A stretch of 6,149 nt of DNA from Flavobacteriaceae bacterium (GTDB lineage Bacteria; Bacteroidota; Bacteroidia; Flavobacteriales; Flavobacteriaceae), in NCBI GenBank assembly GCA_002690085.1, contig NZDM01000072.1, positions 1-6,149 on the forward strand, written 5' to 3'. The notes below the pieces were generated by a model that was not told the origin of the DNA, searched no databases, and worked only from the letters and a program-made list of their open reading frames with translations. Position 1 is the first letter of the stretch; each line of letters starts with the position of its first letter. This document shows, one piece after another, positions 1-5,741 of the stretch. A program made the position numbers and the translations under genes.

Positions 1-603
1 CATGAGTTGCCAGGAAAAGAAGCGCAATTGCAAATGGCACCACCATTCAGAGATGTTTTGTTAAAACAAACATCGCATTTAATTGATAATGCCAAACTAG
101 CTGCAGTTCTGGCTTTGTTTTATCCTGGAAAAAACAACAATACCTATTTGGCTTTTATTCTCCGAAAGCCAAGTCCTGATGTTCACTCAGGTCAAATTGG
201 ATTTCCTGGTGGAAAACCCGAAGCTGAAGATTTTAACCTTCAACAAACCGCATTGCGTGAAACAATGGAGGAAATTGGCGTGCAATCAGATGCAATTCAA
301 ATCATAACGGGTCTTTCAGAAGTTTACATTCCTCCAAGTAATTTCAATGTTTTTCCTTTTATTGGTCTAACCGCTGACCCCCCCGATTTTAAACCTCAAA
401 TTTCAGAAGTAGAGTCTGTTATTGAAGTTTCCCTTAAAGCTGTGATGAATGCTAATCATCAAATAATAACAACGGTCAAAACTTCTTATGGATTGTCGGT
501 TTCTGTCCCTGCGTTTAATTTTAATGGGCATATAGTTTGGGGCGCTACCGCCATGATTCTCATGGAAATTATATATTTATTCAATTTAATTTTAAAAAAA
601 TAG
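1..603 (+). CDS. Nudix hydrolase, CoA pyrophosphatase type (5' partial)
   Basis: Probable coenzyme A pyrophosphatase, a cytosolic Nudix enzyme that splits CoA or its derivatives into 3',5'-ADP and phosphopantetheine. The frame is open to the left edge (H-E-L-P-G-K...). The TTG at 7-9 is very unlikely to be the start: relatives have some 10-20 residues before the conserved LPG..A...MAPP stretch seen here at the extreme N-terminus, so the true start lies outside the window. Visible are the CoA-Nudix signature upstream of the Nudix box (LRK......HSGQIGFPGGK, about bases 166-213) and the Nudix box core RETMEEIGV (bases 256-282), which supplies the metal-binding glutamates. The C-terminal GHIVWGATAMIL stretch is also typical of this group. 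The 200 residues present fit a family of roughly 190-215. The acyltransferase follows after 31 bp on the same strand, which suggests co-expression. Substrate specificity is inferred from the family. Confidence 0.87.
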   Translation, partial: HELPGKEAQLQMAPPFRDVLLKQTSHLIDNAKLAAVLALFYPGKNNNTYLAFILRKPSPDVHSGQIGFPGGKPEAEDFNLQQTALRETMEEIGVQSDAIQIITGLSEVYIPPSNFNVFPFIGLTADPPDFKPQISEVESVIEVSLKAVMNANHQIITTVKTSYGLSVSVPAFNFNGHIVWGATAMILMEIIYLFNLILKK

Positions 604-605
604 CT

Positions 606-613
606 TAGGTTTG
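606..613 (+). promoter_or_regulatory. Possible Bacteroidota -7 promoter element (TAGGTTTG) ahead of the acyltransferase gene
   Basis: TAGGTTTG matches the Bacteroidota -7 consensus TAnnTTTG exactly. It lies just after the Nudix stop codon and 21 bp before the acyltransferase ATG, giving a very short leader. No TTG -33 element is visible at the expected distance upstream, where the sequence is an A/T run, so this may be a chance match in AT-rich DNA. If real, the acyltransferase has its own promoter in addition to read-through from the Nudix gene. Confidence 0.3.
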
Positions 614-634
614 CATTTCTATTCTCATTAATAC

Positions 635-1432
635 ATGGGTCTCTTAAAAAAAAATATTTTTGGGCAATATTTATTTATTAAAAAATGGATTATCCGTATT
701 TTAGGAACCATCAGCCACCAACGTTATCATGGCTTTAATGAACTAAAAATTGAAGGCTCTGATATTTTACGTGAACTCCCACAAACCAACGTTCTTTTTA
801 TATCAAATCATCAGACCTATTTTGCGGATGTTGTCGCTATGTTTCATGTCTTTAATGCAGCATTAAGTGGTCGAGATGACACTCTTAAAAATGTGGGCTA
901 TTTGTGGAACCCTAAGCTGAATCTTTATTATGTCGCAGCAAAAGAAACCATGAAAGAAGGTCTATTACCAAAGATCTTTGCTTATGCAGGTTCCATAAGC
1001 ATTGAACGGACTTGGCGCGCATCAGGAAGGGATGTTAACCGTCAAGTAAAAATGAGTGATATATCAAATATTAAAAAAGCATTAGACGATGGTTGGGTTA
1101 TTACCTTTCCTCAGGGGACTACTACCCCTTTTAAACCCATTCGGAAGGGAACAGCACATATCATTAAACACTACCAGCCTATTGTAGTTCCTATTGTGAT
1201 TGATGGTTTTAGAAGAGCTTTTGATAAGAAAGGTATCCGGATTAAAAAGAAAAATATTTTACAATCCATCGAAATTAAAGCACCGCTTGAAGTTGATTAT
1301 GACAATGAGTCCATAGAACAAATTGTAGAAAAAATTGAATATGCTATTGAACAGCACCCTTCATTTCTAAAGGTCATTCCACAAGAGGAATTAATGGAAA
1401 ATGAACGCTTGAACAAACAACGAAATTGGTAA
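635..1432 (+). CDS. 1-acyl-glycerol-3-phosphate acyltransferase-like protein (PlsC/LPLAT superfamily)
   Basis: A 265-residue member of the lysophospholipid acyltransferase superfamily, expected to transfer acyl groups to a glycerolipid acceptor at the inner membrane. Motifs appear in the right order: block I with N58-H59 and D65 (SNHQTYFAD); block II GSISIERTW around 119-127; block III FPQGTT at 158-163, followed by F166 and K171-G172; block IV VVPIVI at 184-189. Block I has five residues between His and Asp instead of the usual four, and block III has Gln and Thr where PlsC has the Glu and Arg of FPEGTR. I recall similar sequences in flavobacteria, so this is probably a lineage-specific subfamily rather than a decayed gene, and its exact acceptor is uncertain. 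The ATG at 635 is the natural start and has no Shine-Dalgarno sequence; a run of nine A residues covers codons 4-7. It follows the Nudix gene by 31 bp and converges on the gene ending at 1444. Confidence 0.85.
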   Translation: MGLLKKNIFGQYLFIKKWIIRILGTISHQRYHGFNELKIEGSDILRELPQTNVLFISNHQTYFADVVAMFHVFNAALSGRDDTLKNVGYLWNPKLNLYYVAAKETMKEGLLPKIFAYAGSISIERTWRASGRDVNRQVKMSDISNIKKALDDGWVITFPQGTTTPFKPIRKGTAHIIKHYQPIVVPIVIDGFRRAFDKKGIRIKKKNILQSIEIKAPLEVDYDNESIEQIVEKIEYAIEQHPSFLKVIPQEELMENERLNKQRNW

Positions 1433-1443
1433 ATACCAGAAGT

Positions 1444-2085
1444 TTACTCTAATTCAATTTTTTTCAATTCTTTGTAGTTGTTTTTTAATTTCTTTAATAA
1501 TATACCATATATCAAATAATAAAACCCGAGAAGTATAGCTGTCAGTAAAGCCATCATCAGAAGTGTTGTAGCCAACATAATTCCGTAAAAGATGTAATAA
1601 TCTCCAGAAGCCGTGAATTCTGCGGTACGTAAGGCAACATCAGGGTTGTTGTTGAGTTCTATAAATAGTCCAATAACAATAGAAATGTACAAGAAAAGTA
1701 GATTAAAAATCACATAATGTTTGACTGTTTTCCTGGTTTTAAGAATCTGCTCCATCAACCCTTTAGAACTAGCTGTTATCGAAATCGATTTATAGTTCTT
1801 GTAGAACATAAAGAAAAAGTAAATGAGAAAAGCGTACCCAATTACCATAAGTGGTAATGTTATGTGGTCCATTTCATATTGATTAAACCGTTGTTGGGCT
1901 TCATTGTCTTTAATGACGAAACTTAGCAGTGTCCAAAATCCAAACTCAATCAAGCTAAAGACAAAAATTCTTTTTACAATAGAAGAAGATTTTTTGTGCA
2001 GCAGTTTGTAAATTTCATCTTTGCTGAGTTTAGGAAACTTTAAGTTCTCTTTCCAGTCCTTTTTTAAGCGTTTTAATTCATCCAT
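1444..2085 (-). CDS. Four-helix membrane protein, candidate anti-sigma factor
   Basis: A 213-residue protein of no named family that I can assign. A charged, Lys-rich N-terminal segment of about 38 residues contains a W-K-x-N...FPKLSKDEIYKLL stretch and probably lies in the cytoplasm. It is followed by hydrophobic segments at about 39-58, 75-95, 122-143 and 163-195; the last is long enough for a bent or double span. The C-terminus is a Lys-rich tail. The ATG is 2 bp after the stop of the ECF sigma gene, an arrangement typical of sigma/anti-sigma pairs with coupled translation. I recall similar membrane proteins next to sigma factors in flavobacteria. No zinc-binding HxxxCxxC anti-sigma motif is present, and there is no FecR-like periplasmic domain. 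A role in holding the sigma factor at the membrane is therefore inferred from context, with the N-terminal segment as the likely contact region. The gene ends 11 bp from the stop of the convergent acyltransferase gene. Confidence 0.8.
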   Translation of the reverse strand: MDELKRLKKDWKENLKFPKLSKDEIYKLLHKKSSSIVKRIFVFSLIEFGFWTLLSFVIKDNEAQQRFNQYEMDHITLPLMVIGYAFLIYFFFMFYKNYKSISITASSKGLMEQILKTRKTVKHYVIFNLLFLYISIVIGLFIELNNNPDVALRTAEFTASGDYYIFYGIMLATTLLMMALLTAILLGFYYLIYGILLKKLKNNYKELKKIELE

Positions 2086-2087
2086 AA

Positions 2088-2585
2088 TTAAGGATTTAAC
2101 TGTTTTTTTAATTTATTTTTAATACGGTTCATTTTTACACGCGCATTAACTTCTGTGATGCCAATGGTGTCACTAATTTCTTTATAGGATTTATCTTCAA
2201 GATATAGAAAAATCACAGCCTTGTCTATATCGTTCAGTGATTTTACAGCATTGTAAATTGACTTGAGTTGTTGATCTTCAGTATCATCATAAGACTCAAT
2301 TTGGGGTACTTTATAGGCGATTTCCTCAAAACTAAAACTCTGAATTCTTAGTTTGGATTTTCTGTAAAGCGTTATGGCGGTATTGATGCCTACACGATAC
2401 ATCCATGTACTGAACTTGGAGTCGCCTCTAAACTTTGGATAGGCTTTCCAAAGCTGGATGGTGATTTCTTGAAATAAGTCTTTGTGTTCTGCATCACTTT
2501 TGGTGTATAAACGACAGATTTTGTGAATCAAATTCTGATGTTTTTCTATGAGTGTTACAAATTCGTTTTGGTTGGCCAATTTCAA
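2088..2585 (-). CDS. ECF-type RNA polymerase sigma factor (sigma-70 family)
   Basis: A 165-residue group IV sigma factor that would direct RNA polymerase to a specific promoter set. Region 2 spans about residues 10-80, with the characteristic D-L-F-Q-E-I, FRGDSKFSTW and YRVGINTAI stretches for core binding and -10 recognition. A short acidic linker (about 85-107) follows, then region 4 (about 108-160) with the helix-turn-helix SYKEISDTIGITEVNARVKM that reads the -35 element. There is no extra C-terminal domain. No in-frame ATG lies near the N-terminus; the frame opens after a TGA at 2604-2606. The likely starts are TTG at 2585 (MKLANQNEF) or TTG at 2579 (MANQNEF), with ATT at 2597 less likely. 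The family N-terminus favours one of the two TTG codons. The gene precedes the membrane protein by 2 bp and follows the LETM1-related gene by 64 bp. The target regulon cannot be read from this window. Confidence 0.9.
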   Translation of the reverse strand: MKLANQNEFVTLIEKHQNLIHKICRLYTKSDAEHKDLFQEITIQLWKAYPKFRGDSKFSTWMYRVGINTAITLYRKSKLRIQSFSFEEIAYKVPQIESYDDTEDQQLKSIYNAVKSLNDIDKAVIFLYLEDKSYKEISDTIGITEVNARVKMNRIKNKLKKQLNP

Positions 2586-2625
2586 GAATTCTAAAATAAA
2601 TTTTCAATAAGACGCTTTTTGTTTT

Positions 2626-2640
2626 AAACTGTTACAGTTT
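2626..2640. repeat. Perfect 15-bp palindrome, possible operator ahead of the sigma factor gene
   Basis: AAACTGTTACAGTTT is a perfect inverted repeat of 7 bp around one central base. It lies between the stop of the LETM1-related gene and the start of the ECF sigma gene, about 40 bp upstream of the latter. It could be the binding site of a dimeric regulator. As RNA it could form a weak 6-bp stem with a 3-base loop, but no U-tract follows on the minus strand, so it does not look like a terminator for the upstream gene. Confidence 0.4.
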
Positions 2641-2649
2641 GACATTTAT

Positions 2650-3810
2650 TCACTCTTCTTCTATTCTGTTTTCATCAAAAGCAGAGGGCAGGAGTTTAGG
2701 AATAAATTTAATAAAAATGGGCAATAAAATAGCACCACCGGGAAGCATAAAAATAGCCAGACTTGGTATGGATTTAATAATGTCCATCATTTGTTCTTGC
2801 ATTTGTTCTTGTTCCTTTTCACTTAGGTCTCTTAGGGTAGATTCAGTTAATAATTTTACTAGATCTTTACTTTCTTTTAACTCTTGGTATAAATGTTTGC
2901 TGTTTCTTGTGATAAGTTTTTTCACAACAGTTGTGGAGTGGTCGTATAGCCGTTTGGCAAGATTTTGGGTACTCAATAAACTGATGTCATTTTTATAATT
3001 CCTATAAAATACATTTAAACTATTAATTGCCTTTTTAATTACAGACTGACTAAGTTTAAATTTCTTTGAAAATTCCCTAAAAAATTCTTGTTCACCACGG
3101 TCAATTTTAAAATCATTCCATGTGGCCATGCATGCTAAGTCTAGTAAGTAAAATCGCTCAGTCTCTGAAAACTGACTTAATTTTAATGCATCATAGCTGT
3201 TATTTTTAGATTTTGATAAGCGCAGTGATGCCTCTAATAATTTGATTAAGCTTTCGTCGTAATTGTTTTTTTCACTTTTGGAGTTGAGGGCTTTAGAAAC
3301 AACAGTTCTTATTGAATTTTCTAATTCCAAAAGGTGTTTCTCGGCATGATCAGGGTTTTGTAAAAACGCACTAAAGGCCAAAACATCCATAAAGAGCAGG
3401 GCATTGGTGACAAATAGGCTAAAGTTTTTTGAAAAAATATTATTATCCGTTTGAATTCGCTTGTTAAGAATAGATTCCACATCATCCCCCAGAATCCCAT
3501 TAATGAAGTTGGATTTGTGAAATCCAATGGTTTCGTAGAATTTTTTGAGTGCAATTTCAAAATTAGTATTATCTTTTGAGTGGCAGTTGTAAGCGGCTAA
3601 AAGTGCCCAGACAAAATTAATTTTACAACATTCTTCTTGGTTAAAATCTTTACTTTTAAAATCCTTAATGAGGACTGAAATATTACTGCCATATATAAAT
3701 CCAACCGATTTTAGCACAGGGTAAAGATTTGCTACAGTTTCAGCTTTCGCGTCATTTTTCTCTGCAAATTTTAATAATTTTTTCAACCAACCTCTTGCCG
3801 ATGGGTTCAT
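2650..3810 (-). CDS. LETM1-related protein
   Basis: A 386-residue protein whose last ~80 residues resemble the LETM1 core. An acidic, Gln/Glu-rich helix (EKEQEQMQEQMMDIIKSIPS, about 331-350) leads into a hydrophobic segment with LPGGAILLP and KFIPKLLPSAF (about 356-378), matching the P....LLP...K.FP.MLPS.F pattern of mitochondrial LETM1, an inner-membrane protein tied to K+/H+ exchange. The ribosome-binding region that follows in LETM1 is absent: the protein stops at NRIEEE. Residues about 215-270 (LLDLACMATWNDFKIDRGE...) look like a TerB-like helical domain; the rest of the N-terminal part is helical and unassigned. I recall the NCBI name 'LETM1-related biofilm-associated protein' for flavobacterial proteins of this kind, but I see no direct evidence of that role. 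The start is ATG (MNPSARGWLKKLL) without a Shine-Dalgarno sequence. There is no signal peptide, and the one membrane-like segment is at the C-terminus. The ECF sigma gene follows after 64 bp. Confidence 0.8.
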   Translation of the reverse strand: MNPSARGWLKKLLKFAEKNDAKAETVANLYPVLKSVGFIYGSNISVLIKDFKSKDFNQEECCKINFVWALLAAYNCHSKDNTNFEIALKKFYETIGFHKSNFINGILGDDVESILNKRIQTDNNIFSKNFSLFVTNALLFMDVLAFSAFLQNPDHAEKHLLELENSIRTVVSKALNSKSEKNNYDESLIKLLEASLRLSKSKNNSYDALKLSQFSETERFYLLDLACMATWNDFKIDRGEQEFFREFSKKFKLSQSVIKKAINSLNVFYRNYKNDISLLSTQNLAKRLYDHSTTVVKKLITRNSKHLYQELKESKDLVKLLTESTLRDLSEKEQEQMQEQMMDIIKSIPSLAIFMLPGGAILLPIFIKFIPKLLPSAFDENRIEEE

Positions 3811-3994
3811 TTTTATGAAATTTATAAATTTTGTGTTTTATTCAATGCTTCTGCAGTATTTTTTCAATTCTTTAACTTAAACATAATCTAGAAAACACTT
3901 TTAAGTATTGTGAAAAAAGTTTGATTCTTTTAATTTTTTATAAAGTTAAATAATTTATAAGATTGCACAATCAAGAGAATCAATTCTGAATTTT
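3811..3994. other. AT-rich intergenic region between the M1 peptidase and LETM1-related genes
   Basis: This 184-bp gap has no supportable ORF. It must hold the end of the peptidase transcript and may hold the promoter of the LETM1-related gene. Two short inverted repeats lie close together at 3961-3972 (GATTG-CA-CAATC) and 3976-3987 (AGAAT-CA-ATTCT), just past the peptidase stop. They may form weak hairpins, but neither has a clear U-tract, so they are not called as a terminator. A minus-strand TATGTTTA at 3878-3885 is one base off the TAnnTTTG promoter element, about 70 bp before the LETM1-related start. It has no clear -33 partner and is only a weak candidate. Confidence 0.5.
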
Positions 3995-5614
3995 TCAAAG
4001 TTTTTTTAGATTTATATAGTAATCAGAATCGATTTCGATTTCCGATGTATTAGCCGCTGTAGTTTGCCAGGACTCTGTAGGGTAGAGCCATATACTTTGT
4101 TTTTCTTTTATGACTTCTACCGGCATATCAAAACCACTGACTACATTATTCCATCTGTAGTTTAGCTTTCCTCCATCAATTCTATATTCTAGTACAGGAA
4201 TTCGGACATCTCTTAAGTACTGATTAAAAAAGAATTTTAAATTCCATCCAATTTCTTTTGATAAAAAGGATTCAATCTGCAATGAGGTGACTGTTTGATG
4301 GTAAAATTCAGCATTCATTTTTCGAAGCATTTGTCGCCATTTTTCATCGTCTTTTGTCAATTGCCGCAGCATGTGAATCATATTGGCGCCTTTGTAGTAC
4401 ATATCTGAAGAGCCTTCATTATTTACATTGTAATCTCCAATCAATGGGCGGTCATTTAGAATGCGCTTTCGCGTACCAATGACATAGGCCGCTGCAGCTT
4501 CTTTTCCATAATAATAATCTAGGTATAGATTTTCAGTATAAGCTGTAAAACCTTCATGAATCCACATGTCGGCAATGTCTTTGTTTGTAATGTTATTTGC
4601 AAACCACTCGTGCCCCGACTCGTGTACAATAATAAAATCAAATTTTAAGCCCCAACCAGTTCCCGATAAATCACGCCCTAAATAGCCGTTTTTAAATTGA
4701 TTTCCATAGGTAACAGAACTTTGATGTTCCATTCCTAAATAAGGAACTTCTACCAATTTATAACTGTCTTCATAGAAAGGGTAGGGGCCCAACCAATATT
4801 CAAAGGCTTTCATCATTTTTGGGGCTTCTAAAAACTGTTTTTTTGCTTTTTCCAAGTGGGGTTTTAAAACATAATAATTCATATCTAAATTTCCTTTTTC
4901 ACCTTCATATATCTCAGCAAAATTGACATAATCTCCAATGTTTATGTTAACGCCATAATTGTTTATTGGGTTTGAAACAACCCAAGTATAGCTTGCAGTA
5001 CTGTCATGTTTTGAAATATTAATTAAGCGTCCGTTTGATACGGCCATCAAATGTTTCGGTACATTGACACGAATTTTCATACTGTCTACCTCGTCGTACA
5101 TATGGTCTTTGTTTGGCCACCACACACTAGCGCCAATTCCTTGGCAAGCGGTGGCAATAAAATCGTTTCCATTTTGATCTTTTGTCCATGTGAAACCACC
5201 ATCCCATGGCGGACGAACAGCTGCTTTGGGGCGGCCCTCAAAATGTACCGTAATGCTGTCAACACTGGATTTTACTTGTGGGGATTCAAGGTGGATGTAA
5301 TGCGCATTGCCATCATGGTCAATTTTAAGGGATTTCCCCCGTTGGGTTGCTTTGGTCAATTGCATTGGAATTTGCAAATCAATCTGCATTCTTCTATTTG
5401 CTTCTAAAACTTTATAGTGAATGGTATTTTTACCATGAATCGATTTAGTTTTTGGATCCACGGTTACTTCTAGCTTGTAATATTTTAAATCCCACCAACT
5501 TCTTTCTTGAGTAATAGATCCACGAACGGTGTCTTGTCGTGTATATTCTTGTGCCAGTAGCTGCGATTGAACACAAAAAAAACAAATAAGAGTTAATATG
5601 TAGGTTTGTCTCAC
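3995..5614 (-). CDS. Secreted M1-family zinc metallopeptidase (aminopeptidase)
   Basis: A 539-residue gluzincin of the M1 family, expected to remove N-terminal residues from peptides outside the cytoplasm. The zinc site is complete: H331-E332-x-x-H335 (HESGH) with the third ligand E354 in WIHEGFTAY, the exact HExxH-x18-E spacing. The substrate N-terminus motif reads GMEH (294-297) in place of the textbook GxMEN, and the transition-state tyrosine is probably in MYYKGA (405-410). The N-terminal beta domain covers about 40-225. The chain ends soon after the catalytic domain with a short beta segment, so the long C-terminal helical domain of larger M1 enzymes is missing. A Sec signal peptide is present: hydrophobic core about residues 4-18, likely cut after LLA (21). 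The start is GTG at 5614; the in-frame stop at 5627-5629 and the lack of an in-frame ATG before the signal peptide leave no better choice. The promoter element at 5651 and the terminator upstream of it suggest an independent unit. Confidence 0.93.
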   Translation of the reverse strand: MRQTYILTLICFFCVQSQLLAQEYTRQDTVRGSITQERSWWDLKYYKLEVTVDPKTKSIHGKNTIHYKVLEANRRMQIDLQIPMQLTKATQRGKSLKIDHDGNAHYIHLESPQVKSSVDSITVHFEGRPKAAVRPPWDGGFTWTKDQNGNDFIATACQGIGASVWWPNKDHMYDEVDSMKIRVNVPKHLMAVSNGRLINISKHDSTASYTWVVSNPINNYGVNINIGDYVNFAEIYEGEKGNLDMNYYVLKPHLEKAKKQFLEAPKMMKAFEYWLGPYPFYEDSYKLVEVPYLGMEHQSSVTYGNQFKNGYLGRDLSGTGWGLKFDFIIVHESGHEWFANNITNKDIADMWIHEGFTAYTENLYLDYYYGKEAAAAYVIGTRKRILNDRPLIGDYNVNNEGSSDMYYKGANMIHMLRQLTKDDEKWRQMLRKMNAEFYHQTVTSLQIESFLSKEIGWNLKFFFNQYLRDVRIPVLEYRIDGGKLNYRWNNVVSGFDMPVEVIKEKQSIWLYPTESWQTTAANTSEIEIDSDYYINLKKL

Positions 5615-5650
5615 GGATGTACTATTTTATAACAGATTCATTCTCTCTTT

Positions 5651-5658
5651 CAAAGATA
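5651..5658 (-). promoter_or_regulatory. Bacteroidota-type -7 promoter element of the M1 peptidase gene
   Basis: The minus strand reads TATCTTTG, an exact match to the TAnnTTTG element recognised by the Bacteroidota primary sigma factor. It lies 36 bp upstream of the GTG start and just beyond the terminator of the preceding gene, where a promoter is expected. Transcription would begin near 5643, giving a leader of roughly 30 nt. The -33 region is only a T-rich stretch without a clean TTG, so the promoter may be weak or need an activator. Confidence 0.5.
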
Positions 5659-5680
5659 GGTTTAATTTTCATTTTTGGAT

Positions 5681-5712
5681 AAAAAAACACCCTCAACGAT
5701 GTGAGGGCGTTT
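5681..5712 (-). terminator. Rho-independent terminator of the acyl-CoA dehydrogenase gene
   Basis: Read on the minus strand, CCCTCA and TGAGGG pair across a 6-base loop (5690-5695 with 5702-5707). One mismatch and four more base pairs extend the stem (AAAC/GTTT), and the 3' arm runs into a tract of seven T residues. It begins 30 bp after the dehydrogenase stop codon. The GC-rich stem stands out from the AT-rich surroundings. It should end the dehydrogenase transcript and separate it from the M1 peptidase unit. Confidence 0.9.
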
Positions 5713-5741
5713 CAACTAACCAACTAAGCTGCGTTTACTTT

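Noticed and set aside
7..9. TTG as the start of the Nudix gene
   Set aside because: The frame stays open to the window edge and the conserved N-terminal region of the family is already under way, so the gene begins outside.
1433..1475. Shared terminator between the convergent acyltransferase and membrane-protein genes
   Set aside because: Only A/T runs are present; I found no stem-loop with adequate pairing followed by a T-tract on either strand.
2639..2998. Plus-strand open frame of 119 codons
   Set aside because: It lies opposite the LETM1-related gene, its translation is low-complexity Ser/Cys/Leu-rich sequence without motifs, and the minus-strand frame has clear family features.
3321..3560. 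Minus-strand open frame of 79 codons
   Set aside because: It is fully contained in the LETM1-related gene in another frame and has no recognisable features.
5051..5407. Plus-strand open frame of 118 codons
   Set aside because: It lies opposite the N-terminal domain of the M1 peptidase, whose frame is strongly supported; no family features are seen.
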